DNA of 64,000 bases from Trichobilharzia szidati (GCA_944472155.2 OX235272.1:104352020-104416019), one strand, 5' to 3'; shown: positions 1-12,029, counted from the first letter of the stretch. The notes: generated from the sequence alone by a model not told the origin. Numbers and translations are program-made.

Positions 1-395
1 TGATAAATAACTTTAAAGGCTTCGTTAGAGTCAACTTGATGTCCAACTCATGAACGAGATGGGCTGGTACTGAGCTGCGTATAGCAGCTTTATTCGGACC
101 TTTGCGAACTAACATGTGTGGTGTTCAGTAATTCGACCATGAACTTGGCTAATCGTGAGCCCAATGATCTTATGGCAACACCATCTGACTATCTATATAT
201 ATTTCTTTATTGAACCACTAGGCCGAGTCCTAGCGGATTTTTCCTGACTAGACTACAGAATGGTCCTCTTAAAGAAGTAATTTATTATCGTGATTTCAAT
301 TGCACAATTTGTTGATGATACATTTACAGCTGTGAAGAAAGAAAGTGAAGCTTGGGAACATATTTGATAAATTCAATAAAGCACATCCTGAAGAT
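1..395. mobile_element. Two PLE fragments placed head to head
   Basis: 1 to about 160 reads on the minus strand as a PLE GIY-YIG/C-terminal piece; about 160-395 reads on plus as an RT core remnant with V-D-D-T-F-T-A-V-K near 315-340. The copy B equivalent is 40490-40995, where the minus-strand part extends further (F-K-V-I-Y-R motif). Confidence 0.55.
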
Positions 396-478
396 GAGTC
401 CTAAAACTAGACAGGCTGGCTGGCTGTCCAGTGCTTCTTGGTTCACCATAGTTCTCTAACTGATATCAATCCATAGTC
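396..478 (+). mobile_element. SINE type III, 3' fragment
   Basis: Shares the family tail (TTCTCTAACTGATATCAATCC). Against copy B (40995-41105) a short stretch between GGCTG repeats has been lost. Confidence 0.5.
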
Positions 479-664
479 AAAAACTTCAGTAAACTAAAAC
501 ATAATAAAATAAGTATACAGTTGGTTATGAGTCTGTTCTAGCTGAATAGAGCTGAAGAAAACGGAGTTGAAATTAGTCATATATATACATGTTAATGATT
601 AAATATAATATAACTTGGACTATATATTATTATTCTCTCTTCAATTATATTTTGATTTTCATAG

Positions 665-742
665 TGTATCCCTTGGGCACAAGATATTCTGAATAGAAGC
701 TTCTACAATGTTTTAAAAACTGACTCTGCTCTAGTTTGTGAA
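665..742 (+). CDS. Exon with Cys42 and Cys66 (type-2 paralogue)
   Basis: 78-nt exon, 26 codons, phase 0 at both ends. The acceptor has a strong pyrimidine tract and the donor is GTATGT. It differs from the copy at 41308-41385 by one synonymous base (TCT/TCC serine). Confidence 0.75.
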
Positions 743-2146
743 GTATGTTTTGTTTTTGTTTGTAAAAATTAGTTAAGTTGTTTTTTTTAACCTTCTTGGG
801 GGGAAAACGGACCGGTGGGTAGAATGTTGTGTACATACAGAATAGGTGCGTTAGTCCACTTGAAAAACTTTCAATGGAATTTGACTGAATTTTATGCTTG
901 AACTAACACAACTATGCACTTATTACAAGCAATATCATTAGATACACTGTCCTACTCAATCAGATTTAGCAAAAAAATACTTATTGTGAATTTACGGCTC
1001 ACAGGTAGAATGCTAGCCAGCTACGTAGGTGGTTCGGAATTCGATCCCTAATCGATGGACTCATCCTTTACCTCGTTAAGCTAGTAATAAGACTGATGAA
1101 GAAGGAAGGTTGTAGGTGCATGAGGCTAACAACCTTATCCCGCAAAAACAAATACCATTTTTACCGAAAATTTAAAGCTCCAGCTTTAAACCCTATGTTT
1201 CACTGCGAAAGTAAAGGAATAAAAAGAAAGAGTTATATACATATATATATGCAGAAACATCACCATAAATGGGAGAAATCTGAAAGAAGCAACCTCCCTT
1301 ACCTGGAAAGCATCGTTTTAACTACAGGCGGACGGAACAGATGAGGATATCAAAGTGAGGATCTGGAAAGGAAGGCAAGCTTTTATTACTCTCAACTCTG
1401 TGCGGAGATCGACAGCCCTACTCAGTATGAAAAATAAGATCCGCATTTTCAACTCCATTGTGAAGTCAGTGATGCTATACGAATCAGAGACTTAACGCCA
1501 CGCCGTGTCACGAAGGGCACTTCGAAAAAACTAAAAGCCTGTATCAACAGCTGTCTTTGCTCAATAATTCGCTCAAGATCAGGTGGCTGGCTAGAAAAGA
1601 TCAGCAATAAGGGTCTCAGGCAATGAGAAAACCAACTCAGCAGGAGTCAATTGTGCAACGAATATCCAAGAAGAAATGGAGATGGATTTCCGATACTCTG
1701 AGAAAACAAACCATCAAGTAAGTGACATCACACGCCAAGTCATCGCACGAGTGGAACCCGAATGGGAAGTGGCGAGTTGGTCATCATTGCGAGGGTGACA
1801 TGGAGGAGGTCATGTGAAGAGGAGATGAAAGCATATGGGTAGACGTGGAGCCAGATGATGAAAACGTTGGCAGAGAACCGAACGCAATGAAGACGTGCGG
1901 CCGAAGCCCTATGTTCCTCTAGGAATTAAAGGAAATAATAATAACAGTAATAATAATAATAATGATCGCAACATCTTAAGTGGTTTGTAGGGTTTTAAAA
2001 TCTTCGGTGTATAATCGAAGCCTTTGTCCTATATAGGGAGAACCTTCAATTTTCTCTCTCCCTGTTTATGCATAAATGTATATTTATGCACGAATTTTCA
2101 CTAATATTTCCTATTTTAATTTTTCTAGTACGCTTTTCTTTGCTGA
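665..2146 (+). CDS. Saposin-like type-2 gene, last two exons only (5' part off-window)
   Basis: Two exons are visible: 665-742 and 2129-2146. The first is 78 nt, enters and leaves in phase 0, follows a long pyrimidine-rich acceptor ending TTTTCATAG and precedes a GTATGT donor. It starts and nearly ends with Cys (C-I-P-W ... L-V-C-E), matching Cys42 and Cys66 of a saposin B fold. The second follows ATTTTTCTAG and encodes Y-A-F-L-C then TGA, giving the C-x5-C ending of saposins. Both exons are copied in gene 2 at 41308-41385 and 42770-42787, with one synonymous change in total. The earlier exons (signal peptide and Cys1/4/32) must lie upstream of the window. An RTE fragment and a SINE lie in the intron. 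Saposin-like proteins bind or disrupt lipid membranes and are usually secreted or lysosomal; the role here is inferred. Confidence 0.75.
990..1258 (+). mobile_element. SINE type I (tRNA-derived, RTE-tailed)
   Basis: Decayed A box, B-box-like GGAATTCGATCCC, then the family middle (GCATGAGGCTAACAACC) and the tail CCCTATGTTTCACTG. Shared with 41635-41880, so older than the duplication. Confidence 0.7.
1262..1966 (+). mobile_element. RTE-type LINE, 3' fragment
   Basis: Frameshifted RT C-terminus and 3' UTR of the same family as 16720-19880, ending GAAGCCCTATGTTCC then an (AAT)n tail at 1943-1966. Copy B equivalent 41925-42606. Confidence 0.75.
2129..2146 (+). CDS. Terminal exon with Cys72 and stop (type-2 paralogue)
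   Basis: Five codons (Y-A-F-L-C) then TGA, after an acceptor CTATTTTAATTTTTCTAG. Joined to the 78-nt exon it gives C-x5-C, the normal saposin C-terminus. It is identical in the copy at 42770-42787. It is too short to be called without the upstream exons. Confidence 0.7.
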   Translation, partial: YAFLC

Positions 2147-2179
2147 AGAAGGTCGCTTTTCAAGAAGTCAAGAAGTATT

Positions 2180-3620
2180 TCATATGTAGGTAAGTCAAAT
2201 GTGATAGATGTGACATTCTTATCTGTGATCATTTTCAATCTTTAATCAAGCATTGTGTATCCGCCTTGACAAATTCCACTAAGAAGCACCTCAAGCTAAC
2301 GTATGTCTTTATCAATATTTTAGGGGTCTTCATAAAGATTCTAGAGATAGCCTAGATTGATGTAGGTTGGGCTTCTTATAAATTGGCTGTATTTATTCAG
2401 TACCCAATATATTTCATGACGGTTTTCGTTACAGTGATTGAATGTAATTTCATATAGTTGTGTTTCCTGAGCTAGATAGTTTACTTGCGAAGCTTTCATT
2501 GTCCTAATCGCTAGTCAACATCTTCAGAGCATCCTTTAATTTGAAGTGACCATCTAAATTTCTGTACGAGTTTATTAGTCATCTCTTCTTGTGACCTTGA
2601 ACGTGGTTGATCCCTCTTGTCCATCTTCACAACATCTAGTCTACTTGTATTGATACTGATTTTTTCCCTGAACTGAAGTTTCACCCTGTGCACATGAGAT
2701 TTTCCTCTTATGGATTGGTAAATTTTCTCTGGTATTCTTGGTGTTTCTTCTGTCTAGTATTTGAAGTTTGTCCCAGTCGAATTGATGCTCATGGTTGTCT
2801 GTATGCAGCGATATTAGGGACTAGATGTCATATCTTTTGATAGCCAGTTTGTGCTCATGGATGCGAATCCGAAAAGGACGCCCACTTTCGCCAATGTAGT
2901 ATTTTTCGCAGTGGTTGCAATTTATTTTGTAGATGATTTTGGTTTTGTCTCCTTTCGCTGTTGAGTGTTTTGGCTGACACACGGCAGGCCGAGTGAAGTG
3001 ATTTTGTTGCCTTATGTGAGATATAAATTCCTTAATGTTTTTAATAGTCTTGCTGGGATTTCTGAGATGTCCTCCATGTGTGGTAAGATGATATTCTTCG
3101 TCCATTCCTAAGGGCCTTTTGATTTTATTGGTTGACTTGGAGGTAGATGTCTTTTGATGAAGTTTCGTGGGTATCCATTCTTTTGGAAGACGTCCAGGAG
3201 ATACTTTTCTTCAGTTTTCCTCAAGGTGGGAGTGCTGCAGTGAGTTTGTATGCAAATCTTTTGTGTTGTTGGGTTGTTGCTGTTGTAATTGAGTATTTAG
3301 TCTGTATGAGTTGATTTTCTATCAGCTTGAATTTCTAATTTTTCTGTGGTTGCTCACTTGACTAAGACGTTTAAAAGTGGGATTTTGTTCTCTGCTTCCT
3401 ATTCTCTTGTGAATTTGTTGTCGTTGAAGATATTGTTTATTAGGTTGTGAATTCTGTCTAACTCGTTTCGTTTGATTGTTACGAATGTGTCGAACAAAGT
3501 AACGTATCCAAACATTGTGTGATCTTTGGTGGGATTGTGTTTTCGAGGCCTTTGCATCACTGTTTCTGCACAATAAAACTTGAAAGTATTGCAATTACCT
3601 ATTTCACACAAAAGGGTTTG
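2180..3620 (-). mobile_element. PLE group A remnant (RT end plus GIY-YIG)
   Basis: On the minus strand the RT C motif is damaged (Y-V then F-D-T-F-V-T-I-K near 3490). A GIY-YIG endonuclease piece follows at 2821-3105, with N-C-N-H-C-E-K-Y-Y-I-G-E-S-G-R. The order RT then GIY-YIG is diagnostic of Penelope-like elements. Frames are broken. Copy B equivalent 42810-44340. Confidence 0.75.
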
Positions 3621-3763
3621 TCAAAGAAGAGTGTGATAAATTACTAGAAAACGTATCTCGTGAAGAAATAACAGATTAGAGAAGCAAACTTGTAAGCATT
3701 GGCAGAATTTAACTATTTTAACACAGTTATAAATTAAATAGAGCCATCAGGCAAAAAATGGAG

Positions 3764-4002
3764 CTTCGGTGGCACAGCGGTAGAATACACACCAACCACG
3801 CAGGTGGTCTGGGGTTCGTTTCCCGATCCCCAAGGCACTTATTTACCTTGCTAAGCCAGTATTGAGACTGGTAAAGGAGGAAGGTTGGGCATGAGGCTAG
3901 CAACCCCATCCCACAAAAATAAACACCACTGCTACTGAAACTTCAAGACTGTAGCTTCAAGCCGTATGTTCCACTGGGAAGGTGAAGGAATATAAAATAA
4001 AA
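3764..4002 (+). mobile_element. SINE type I, unique to copy A
   Basis: tRNA-like head (CGGTGGCACAGCGGTAGAAT and GGGTTCG) and the RTE-like tail GCCGTATGTTCCACTGGG. Imperfect flanking repeats at 3747-3763 and 4003-4018. Copy B has the empty site near 44450. Confidence 0.8.
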
Positions 4003-4277
4003 TCTGGCAACATCGAAGATTTTTTAATTGGGGATGTATGCTTAGTTCACTCGTGAAATTAGATCCTTTTGGCGCAACTTGATAAAAAGAAACAAGACGT
4101 TTAAGGTGCTTTATGCACTACTATGATATATTGGCTGCATTTGTATGAATTATTATTGATAAATATTTTCTTTGAAAAGCACAAACATCTTGAGTTGTCG
4201 GTATTCAGACACTGAATGGAAAACTTAACTAACTGTGACGCAGCCATTTAACAATAATAATATTATGATAATAATAG

Positions 4278-4622
4278 TGTGACGACAGAAGACAAGGGCT
4301 AGGCTACAAATCGTTTATTCAGAAAATCATGAGATATTTATAGATTTTTATGCACATTATTATTCGTTATTGTCAGAAGAGAAACAACGTCTTCTGATTG
4401 GTTGTTTTCTTGCTGAAGGTTATTCTCTCATCTCTTTGTGGCCGTTTCTTAGACAGTCCGGTCTGCGAAACGTATCTGCCCACGTTAGATCTGCTGTGAT
4501 TGGATGATGAGTCCCTCAAGGCTAGGCTTTGTTGTTGTTTTCTCTCCTAACCCCGATTCGGGACGTAAACATTGACGTAGATTGTTGTTTACAATTTTGC
4601 CTCGCAGACAGATCTCACCACA
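4278..4622 (+). mobile_element. Solo LTR, about 345 bp
   Basis: Begins TGTGACGACAG and ends CTCACCACA (TG...CA), flanked by the 4-bp direct repeat ATAG (4274-4277, 4623-4626). No internal coding region. A 4-bp target duplication suits Ty3/gypsy. The strand is arbitrary. Related to 44723-45068 and 25651-25954. Confidence 0.75.
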
Positions 4623-4626
4623 ATAG

Positions 4627-5640
4627 TAATAATGGCTTTATTCTGAAAAAAATGCGTCTGACATAACACAGGATATTCAGTGAGTTCCAATTCAAGATGT
4701 GTGTGGCATCTTCAAATGGGAGAATAACTGACAATACATCATCTGAAGCAATATTGTTCCAACCGAAGTATGCTTGCTTCAGTGCTAGCTACTCCACAAT
4801 GTTATTCCTCGATTTCCTTCGAAAATATTCCCAGTTGTAGGTAGAAAGTTGTTTGAAATGGTGCACAAGTGTTGGTTGTGACTCTTTGTGGTAATCAGAA
4901 GATTAGGACGATGTGAAATGAAGTAAAACCGATGCATTCTGATGGATAGATAACTTAGCCCGATGATTTAAGCAGGCCGCCAGGAGAGGTGTCATATGTG
5001 CAATCAGATATTCGCTTTTGTTGTTTATCTCATGCGTCTGACAGAAACTGACCCTCTTATCCTTATCACATTGTCCTTCCATGACTAAGAACCATAAAAT
5101 GTCCATCAGTCAGTCAGTCACTCACCACCTCAGTATTTTTATTCCCCTCACTTGGTATCCATCAGATAACGTAAAAATATGACAAGTATAAATGAAAACT
5201 TTACACAGAATTCTACATCTGAAAGAAGCAGACACAGACAGTAGGAATAGTGGTTGTTATAGCCCACTGAATACAGAATGCAGCAAGTATTCAGCAATTA
5301 TTGCTGAAACCTACGCAATTTCTCAATTTCAGTCATCAACTTCGAGCAAAGTGACTGAAACTTCACGGTTATCTGAATATATATGTATGCATATATGTAT
5401 ATTACTGAATGTAGAATGAAATGTGCATCAACCTGCTTATATTAAATTTTTGTTAACCGAAATTACAAAACTTCATACTACTCATTGGTTTGAAGAAACC
5501 AGAGGACACAGGTCCATTAGAGTACTCGCATGTATCATTTACAGGTAAACCGTAAAGTTTATCTCTCTAATTTAGCTGTAGCAGTAAGCACTACGTGTAA
5601 ATTATTATAATAGTATGATTACCCCCTTGGGTTTCAAGTG
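4627..5640. other. No gene recognised
   Basis: AT-rich non-coding sequence, partly copied at 45073-45840. ORFs here are not conserved between the copies. Confidence 0.5.
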
Positions 5641-6760
5641 TAACATAGGGCTTCAACAACACATCTCCACTTCGTTATATTGCATGTTGTCCTCTTCAGC
5701 TGGTTGGGCCCACAGTTGTCCATAATCTCTCATCTCCTCCTCCAACTCACACGATCTCCTCCATGTCACCGTAGGACGACCCACTCGTCGTCTCCCATTA
5801 GGATTCCACTAGTAGGGCTGACGCGCGATGTCATTCGACTACCACCTCAACATACACCCGATCCATCTTCAGTTTTTCCCACATATCTGTTGAGTCATCG
5901 GCTCTCGCCTGTTTGTTTGTTCTCAGATAGAGTTTCTTGTGTCTGATTCTTTCTGGCTCGCCGGTCGGCCATTTGATCTTCATTATGGAGTCAGGAAACA
6001 CAGATGTTGATAAAAGTCTACAAACGGCTGTTGAAAATGCTTTCCGTGATGCGTATAGAAGGACCGACTTGACATTGATGGTTTCAGGTTGATGAGGGTG
6101 TAACTTGCCTTTTTGATTCTGACTTTGACATGTTCATCCCCCCTGTCAACTGTGGTTGCAACGATGATGGCTGCCTAGACAAGTGAAGGAAGTAACCTAT
6201 GTCAAATCTCTTCCTTCGATGGTGGTTGGTCCTAGTTGCTGTTGTTGCTTGGTTATCTTCATCACCTCCGTCTTCTGTTTGTCTACGTGGAGTCCTGTCT
6301 TCTCTGCCTGCAATTTCTGATAGTTTGTTGATTTTCGCCTGCTGACCTACAAATCCTCGAGTTTTTGAGACACAGAAGCATAAACCATCCAGGCGTGAAA
6401 TGTAGTTCCTCTAGAGCCTTCTAATTGGTCAGTTCAGATTATTCGTGTATTCTCACTACCCACAATGTGCCTCATAATCTAGTTGAACACAGTTAAGAAT
6501 ATCATCGGTGATAATAGTCAGGCAACCAGCCTTATTTTACTTCCATCTTCACTTCAAAGGCTTCTTCACTGAGTTTTCCACTGTGGATGACCTAAAGCGT
6601 GGCACTGTCATATAGCCAGGTGTTGAATGAGGTTGATAAGGATTTTGGCACTGCACACCATAGTATTGAAGTAGTTTCCGAATCACTTCTCGGTCAGTGC
6701 TGTCTGTCGAAGGCATTTTCGAAGTCAATGAAGTTAAGACTCAGGTCTAACTGCTATTCT
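5640..6760 (-). mobile_element. RTE-type LINE, decayed 3' fragment
   Basis: Reads on minus as the RT end and 3' UTR of the RTE family; frames are heavily broken. Copy B equivalent 45855-47030. Confidence 0.65.
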
Positions 6761-6769
6761 ACGTATAAA

Positions 6770-7795
6770 TACGCATTACATTCAAAAGAAGAATGCGTGA
6801 TTACAAACCAAAAGCCAAGACGTTTAGCTGAAGACATACAGAAACTTTTAACTTCTCAGCTTAAATATTTTCACAACACACCTGTCATCTATCCAAACAA
6901 AACACAATTTGCAAATATAGTCTTTGGTACAAAAAAATACAACTTCTTGTCCGAAATAACTGGTCGAAATTACATTAGTATGGAACATGAATTTTAAAGT
7001 TCAGGAAACTTTTATGGTGAAATGTAGTTTTACAAGAAGAATATGTTGAGAAAGAAGTTTCTTAAGAAATTAACTTCTGTGGCACGGAGAGTTTGTCTCT
7101 CCGCTATATATTACAACTGCGGGGGTATTTAAAATTTCCATGGATTGTCTTATATAAATTTGTATTGTGCACCTTTCCTTGTTTATTTTCGTGAATGTAT
7201 TTGCTTCTTATCTTCCTTTCAGTTGGGATGCACCTTATTCAATTCACTTTCAGCGTTTAACACAATCATGCAATTATTGTAGATCTTCTGCAAAATTCTA
7301 ATAAACAATTAAAGACTAATTGGATTTATGGGAGTTTTACAGAAATGCAGTGTCGTAATGATAAACTTTGTTATGCCTTTTTTAAAAGTGTAATCCGTAC
7401 ATGTTTTCGCATAAATGTTTTCAGTAAAATATCTCAAACCCCAATCAGATTTAAGTGTAAATTAAATACTGACTACTACTCATAAACTAATACGTTGAAA
7501 GGAGTTATTTGCGTGATAGTGTTTTTTATTGAAATCCACAATACTCCTTTCTTCCTGTCTTAGACTCGTCAACTATAAAAGTACTTGCATTTTAGTGAAA
7601 AATAACGTTCCTGCTAAGGCTTGACTGTAGCAGTCATCATCGTAAATGCAAAAGTGTGTGATCCATTAGGCTAACTGAGCAAATGCCTATTAACTCTTGT
7701 GATACAAAAAACTGCTGAACAAGTTTCAATCTGTGTTGTGCCAACAGATTAAGCTAAAACTATATATTAAGAAGACGGTAGCAGCAAGGAAAAAA
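6770..7795. other. No gene recognised
   Basis: Shared with 47040-48045. A 132-codon ORF across 6599-6997 has stops in copy B and overlaps RTE debris, so it is not called. Confidence 0.5.
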
Positions 7796-9225
7796 ACTTC
7801 TTTTCGACGAAGTCATTAACTAGACAGCTGCACAGTCATGTATTTATAGTGAATGTGTGAGGAAATTCCAGAATTATTTCAGGCCAAAGGTAAAATTAAT
7901 AAAATTACAATGCTCCTAGTTTGGGAATCTTCATCAGTACGCACCCACTGGGGTTCAAACCAAACTAGGACGAAACAGCTATCCATTACTCCCAGCTGGT
8001 TTTCCAATGGTTCTCTAACCAATGTCAGCTCATAATTAAATCCTGTAACCAACCAACCAAATCCCTACAAACCAACACTTGAAAATTACAATGTGCAATA
8101 ATCAGGAAGATCGGGTGGAAAAGACAAAATAAGATTATAATTACTGGAAAAGTCGTGAGTTTATATAATTATGGGTTAAGGACGCAGTGTTAACAAAATA
8201 GGTACGAGGTTCGGACATATAAAAAAATACAAACAGTAATCAAATCTAATAATGCAGATAGCGATATAAAAAAGGTAAAAGGTGATGGATTCCCATCCAG
8301 ATTCATAGACAAGAATCTAAAACCAAAGAAAACACCTGAAAAGGTGCAAGTCACCCCCAAATATATGCTGTTACCTTACCCAAAATTTAAAAGTGATCAC
8401 GAAGCAGAACTTCTCCGTAGACAGATTTCGAAGTCTCTCAGTTAAATATATTTCACCGCCAGCTTACGAGTAAGATTTTCTGACAAGAAAATATTCAAGC
8501 AGCATGTGATGAAAGACAAGCTATCGCATATACCAGTTCACTTCCTTGTGTGGAGCTGATTACAATGGCGGTACCATGCGTCCGCTTGTAAAACGATTTC
8601 GGGAACACTATCCAGCATAGTTAGCAAAAAGAGAACACGAGTGTATACAGTTCGATAACAGAACATCTGCTGGTGGATTCTGAACATTCAGCCCCATTTG
8701 AAAAGTCCTTCAAAGCCATATACAAGATCCGATCAAATCACTTTTCTCAAAGGGAGTGAAATCAAGACATCTAGGAATAGCTGAGGCATTGGCGATCCAA
8801 AATCTTTATCCTATTCTATGTGTCCAAAAGGAACACGTCCAACCGTACTCCCTACTTTGGCCATCATGAAAAGTCTGTTTCACCAATAATGATTATCCTA
8901 TTACCTTTCTTGTCCAACCTTCCCGTTTATTTGTTATAATTACGTTTTTAAATTGCCACCTGCATTATCAGATTTCGTTACTGTTTGTATTTTTATGTGT
9001 CCGAACCTCCTACTACATTCTTAACCCGTAATTATACAAACTGACGACTTTTCCAGTAATTATAATCTTATTTTGTCTTTTCTACCTATCTTCCTGATCA
9101 TAACATATTGTAATTTCATTAATTTGACCTCTGACCTGAAATAATTCCGTGCTTTTCTGACATATTTAATATAAATACAGGACTGTACAGCTGTCTAGTT
9201 GATGACTTCGTCGAAAAGAAAACTA
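7796..9225. mobile_element. PLE group C copy bounded by inverted 3'-end repeats
   Basis: A PLE C-terminal/GIY-YIG remnant (+, about 8275-8880) lies between arms 7796-8270 and about 8945-9225 that are reverse complements (both start or end with TTTTCGACGAAGTCAT-like sequence). The left arm is interrupted by a SINE at 7913-8081. Copy B equivalent 48045-49290, without the SINE. Confidence 0.7.
7913..8081. mobile_element. SINE type III with inverted 5' part, unique to copy A
   Basis: Flanked by the perfect 12-bp repeat AAAATTACAATG (7901-7912, 8082-8093). The first 48 nt are the element's middle in reverse orientation; the rest is forward. Copy B keeps the empty site near 48150. Confidence 0.8.
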
Positions 9226-9880
9226 TATACTCAAGACGAGTTTTTATTTTCTTAGGCTGAGGTCATTAATAGGAGTAATAGTGGTACATAAGCACTCATC
9301 AGAGCCGCACTTAAGTAAGAGGGAAACTATTTGATGACCATACCTCATGGAAGGCACAAAAAGTCATATTCCTAAAAAGCGGTTCATCCGATACCATAAC
9401 AAGGTGAAGACGAATAGAGTCGCTCTGTAATCGAATGTTAATTTATATTACAGGGACAGCATGTGAAGTATACCAATAATGTGTAGAAAAAATCAAATGT
9501 TGAAGACCGTTATAGGTTGCGCAAATAGATAATTCATGCCTTCCAGAGAAATTTTTGTCGTATAAAAGTCCACATCAGCTGATGAGAAATTGGAGTATAA
9601 CTATCATTTAGGAATTTCTAGAATGATACTAGATTAACCACTGACGTTACCTTCAGCTTACTTTCAGTCTAAGTGTTCAAAAACATAAAAAATGCATCAT
9701 AAGTGTGAAGAGAGTGCACAACCATGACCGCATGAAACCATCAGAAGAATAAGCAGACAATTTCTACTGGAGGGTTATTTAAGTTTGTTATTTCACAAAA
9801 AAACGATCCTCACTCATCCATCTTGGATGGTAATTTCTTTCAGTAAGACTTACGAAATAAGCGAATAAACAATTCTTCTC
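9226..9880. other. No gene recognised
   Basis: Non-coding, conserved with 49290-49960; no frame survives in both copies. Confidence 0.5.
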
Positions 9881-11700
9881 TAATTACGATCAAAAGACAT
9901 AAGAAATTTTCAAAAAACAACATTCTCTTGGATAATTTCCTTTTCCAGCTCTACAATTATATATATGTATACGCATTTATATTCACAGAATATTCTAGAA
10001 CAATCGCCATTAACAATATTGGTAATTTTTGTCTAAATAACATCGATTTGTTAAGATCACAAAAGAATCCCCACGGTTCAAGAAAGATGCATAAGTTATA
10101 TCACAAGCACAAAACTGTAACAGTAAGTAGAGTATTATATAAAATTAAGAAAATCTCTACAACAAATTAAGGGCCATTAAAACCTTGATGGTTGGTTAAC
10201 GGGGTTAGGAAAGCTTTTGAACCAATTTCTTCTTTTGGATACATAGATTAGACTTGTTAATGTAAATTCCAACAGTCAGCCTCAGCAATATGTAAAGGCG
10301 GAACTCTTGAGGTGAAATTAAGCTAAGTTGGTTGGTATGCGGTAGATGATGTTGAAAGCCGTGTTTAAATCAATTTTCTGTTCTGTATCTACGAGATGAG
10401 ACAATAATAGAACTATGAATGGATTTTGTTTTTCGCTTACTTAACCAACCAGTATGCAGGATGGTGTTCGAAGATCCGACGATGAACACGCCTAATTGCA
10501 CGGCCCATGTAACTGGCCCCGCAGGAACAGCCAAATCGATATCTTTCGAACGTGAAATAGGGGTGCTTTGAAAACACACCGTGATTCAGCAGCACTGAAT
10601 GCTTTTTTTGTCTCATTCTTTAGGCGTCGTTTCAGTAGCTCATTTATGTTATCTTGAGGAACCGAGGTTGTAAGAACAAGACCTTTTTCGGAAGTGTTGG
10701 TACCCTGGCCTGTCTTGACTTTTAGTTCATATTCTTATTGATGAATTTTTCTCGGCAGCCGTTCTCACTCAGCAACTCTTTGATAATATTAAGCACCTCA
10801 TTAAGACATCCATCAGAGCATATTGGTCTTGCTCTGTGACGGACCAAGTACTTTATTGGATTGCGTTTGTATTTCAAATGTACGAAGCTGACGGCATCGT
10901 CATACTTTCCAGTTGATGAAGGTTTTCCATGTACACTTCATTCTACCGTACCATCCTCTTTTCTAGTATTAACAACGTCTGAGAATGAAATACTGGAGTC
11001 CCTTTATTTCTTTCCCGATGGTACAATTCATTGCAGGATGAACATCGTTAAATTTTTCCGGGCTGTTCTTTTCTTCATCCTCATTTTTCATAATCAAAAA
11101 TGTATCATCTATGTAATGACAGTAAAATCCTAGTTCATCAGTAGCATCTTTCAAAGGCCCATTCTGTACTTTTGCAAGAAAATGTCGGCTACAATGGGTC
11201 CTAGTAGTGACCCTATTGCCACACTGTTAAATTATCTATATAGTTCCTTTTTAAATAAAAAGTGGACACTCATTGTGCATTTCAAAAGAAGCCCTACCAT
11301 TACAGATATAGGAATGGTGACACCGATGCTTTGTCTACTAAGTTCTTCCAATACAAAGTCGTCTACTGTTTCCATAAGTTGTATATTGGTGAATAAAGAA
11401 GATACATTAAAAGATATGATGAATCGACTATCAACATTTAAATCTTTTATCCTCCCAACTAATCCAAAGGTGTCTTTCATGCTCTGTTTCACCAATTCGG
11501 TACGTAGAAGTTGTAGGAGTTTGATTAACCATTTGACTATAAGATGTTATGGTGAGTTTAAAATACCTAGCACTGGCCAAAGAGGCAAACAAAATTTGTG
11601 CACATTTGGTGAATAAAATGCAATATTGGCGTGAACGTCCTAGTGCCTTTCAGTGATGTATACTGACATTGTGACATAAAGTCTTGTTGTTTCAGGATGT
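9880..11700 (-). mobile_element. PLE group B remnant (RT, GIY-YIG, 3' UTR)
   Basis: Minus-strand RT motif A F-N-V-S-S-L-F-T-N (11232-11495) and motif C Y-I-D-D-T-F-L-I (10969-11154), then a frameshifted GIY-YIG part near 10450-10560 and an AT-rich 3' end. Copy B equivalent 49960-51770, where motif C reads Y-M-D-D-T-F. Confidence 0.8.
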
Positions 11701-12029
11701 TCAGTGTTCAGAAGTTCTACTCAGTTTTTGAAGAAATACGTTTCATCACCAGGCTATTTGAACTCTTCCACACTAAATATATTAAGAAGTTCCAATCTCT
11801 GATAGGTTAACCTACTACCAGAGGGCATGAATGAATACGTTTCATAGTTGAAGGAGTTATAATGTTTTAATAAAATGTAGGCATAACACCCCTGTTGAAA
11901 TCTGTTGTATCATTAACAAAACGTGGTCGTCTTAACACAGCATCAAGAAGATGTACTTCTGCTTAGTTTATGTGGACAAACAGCTATTTATTATGTGTCA
12001 TTATTTGTCACTACTCAGAGTACCTGGCA

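Noticed and set aside
5192..5419. 75-codon ORF with a C-S-K-Y stretch resembling the second half of SapB
   Set aside because: No Pro-x-x-Cys end, and most of it is deleted in copy B.
6599..6997. 132-codon ORF on plus
   Set aside because: Its first half is antisense to an RTE fragment and the second half has stops in copy B.
7180..7280. Possible last saposin exon after TCTTCCTTTCAG (L-G-C-T-L-F ... stop), kept in copy B
   Set aside because: Joined to the 78-nt type-2 exon it gives C-x3-C, not C-x5-C; the exon at 2129 fits exactly and is nearer. It could still be an alternative 3' exon.
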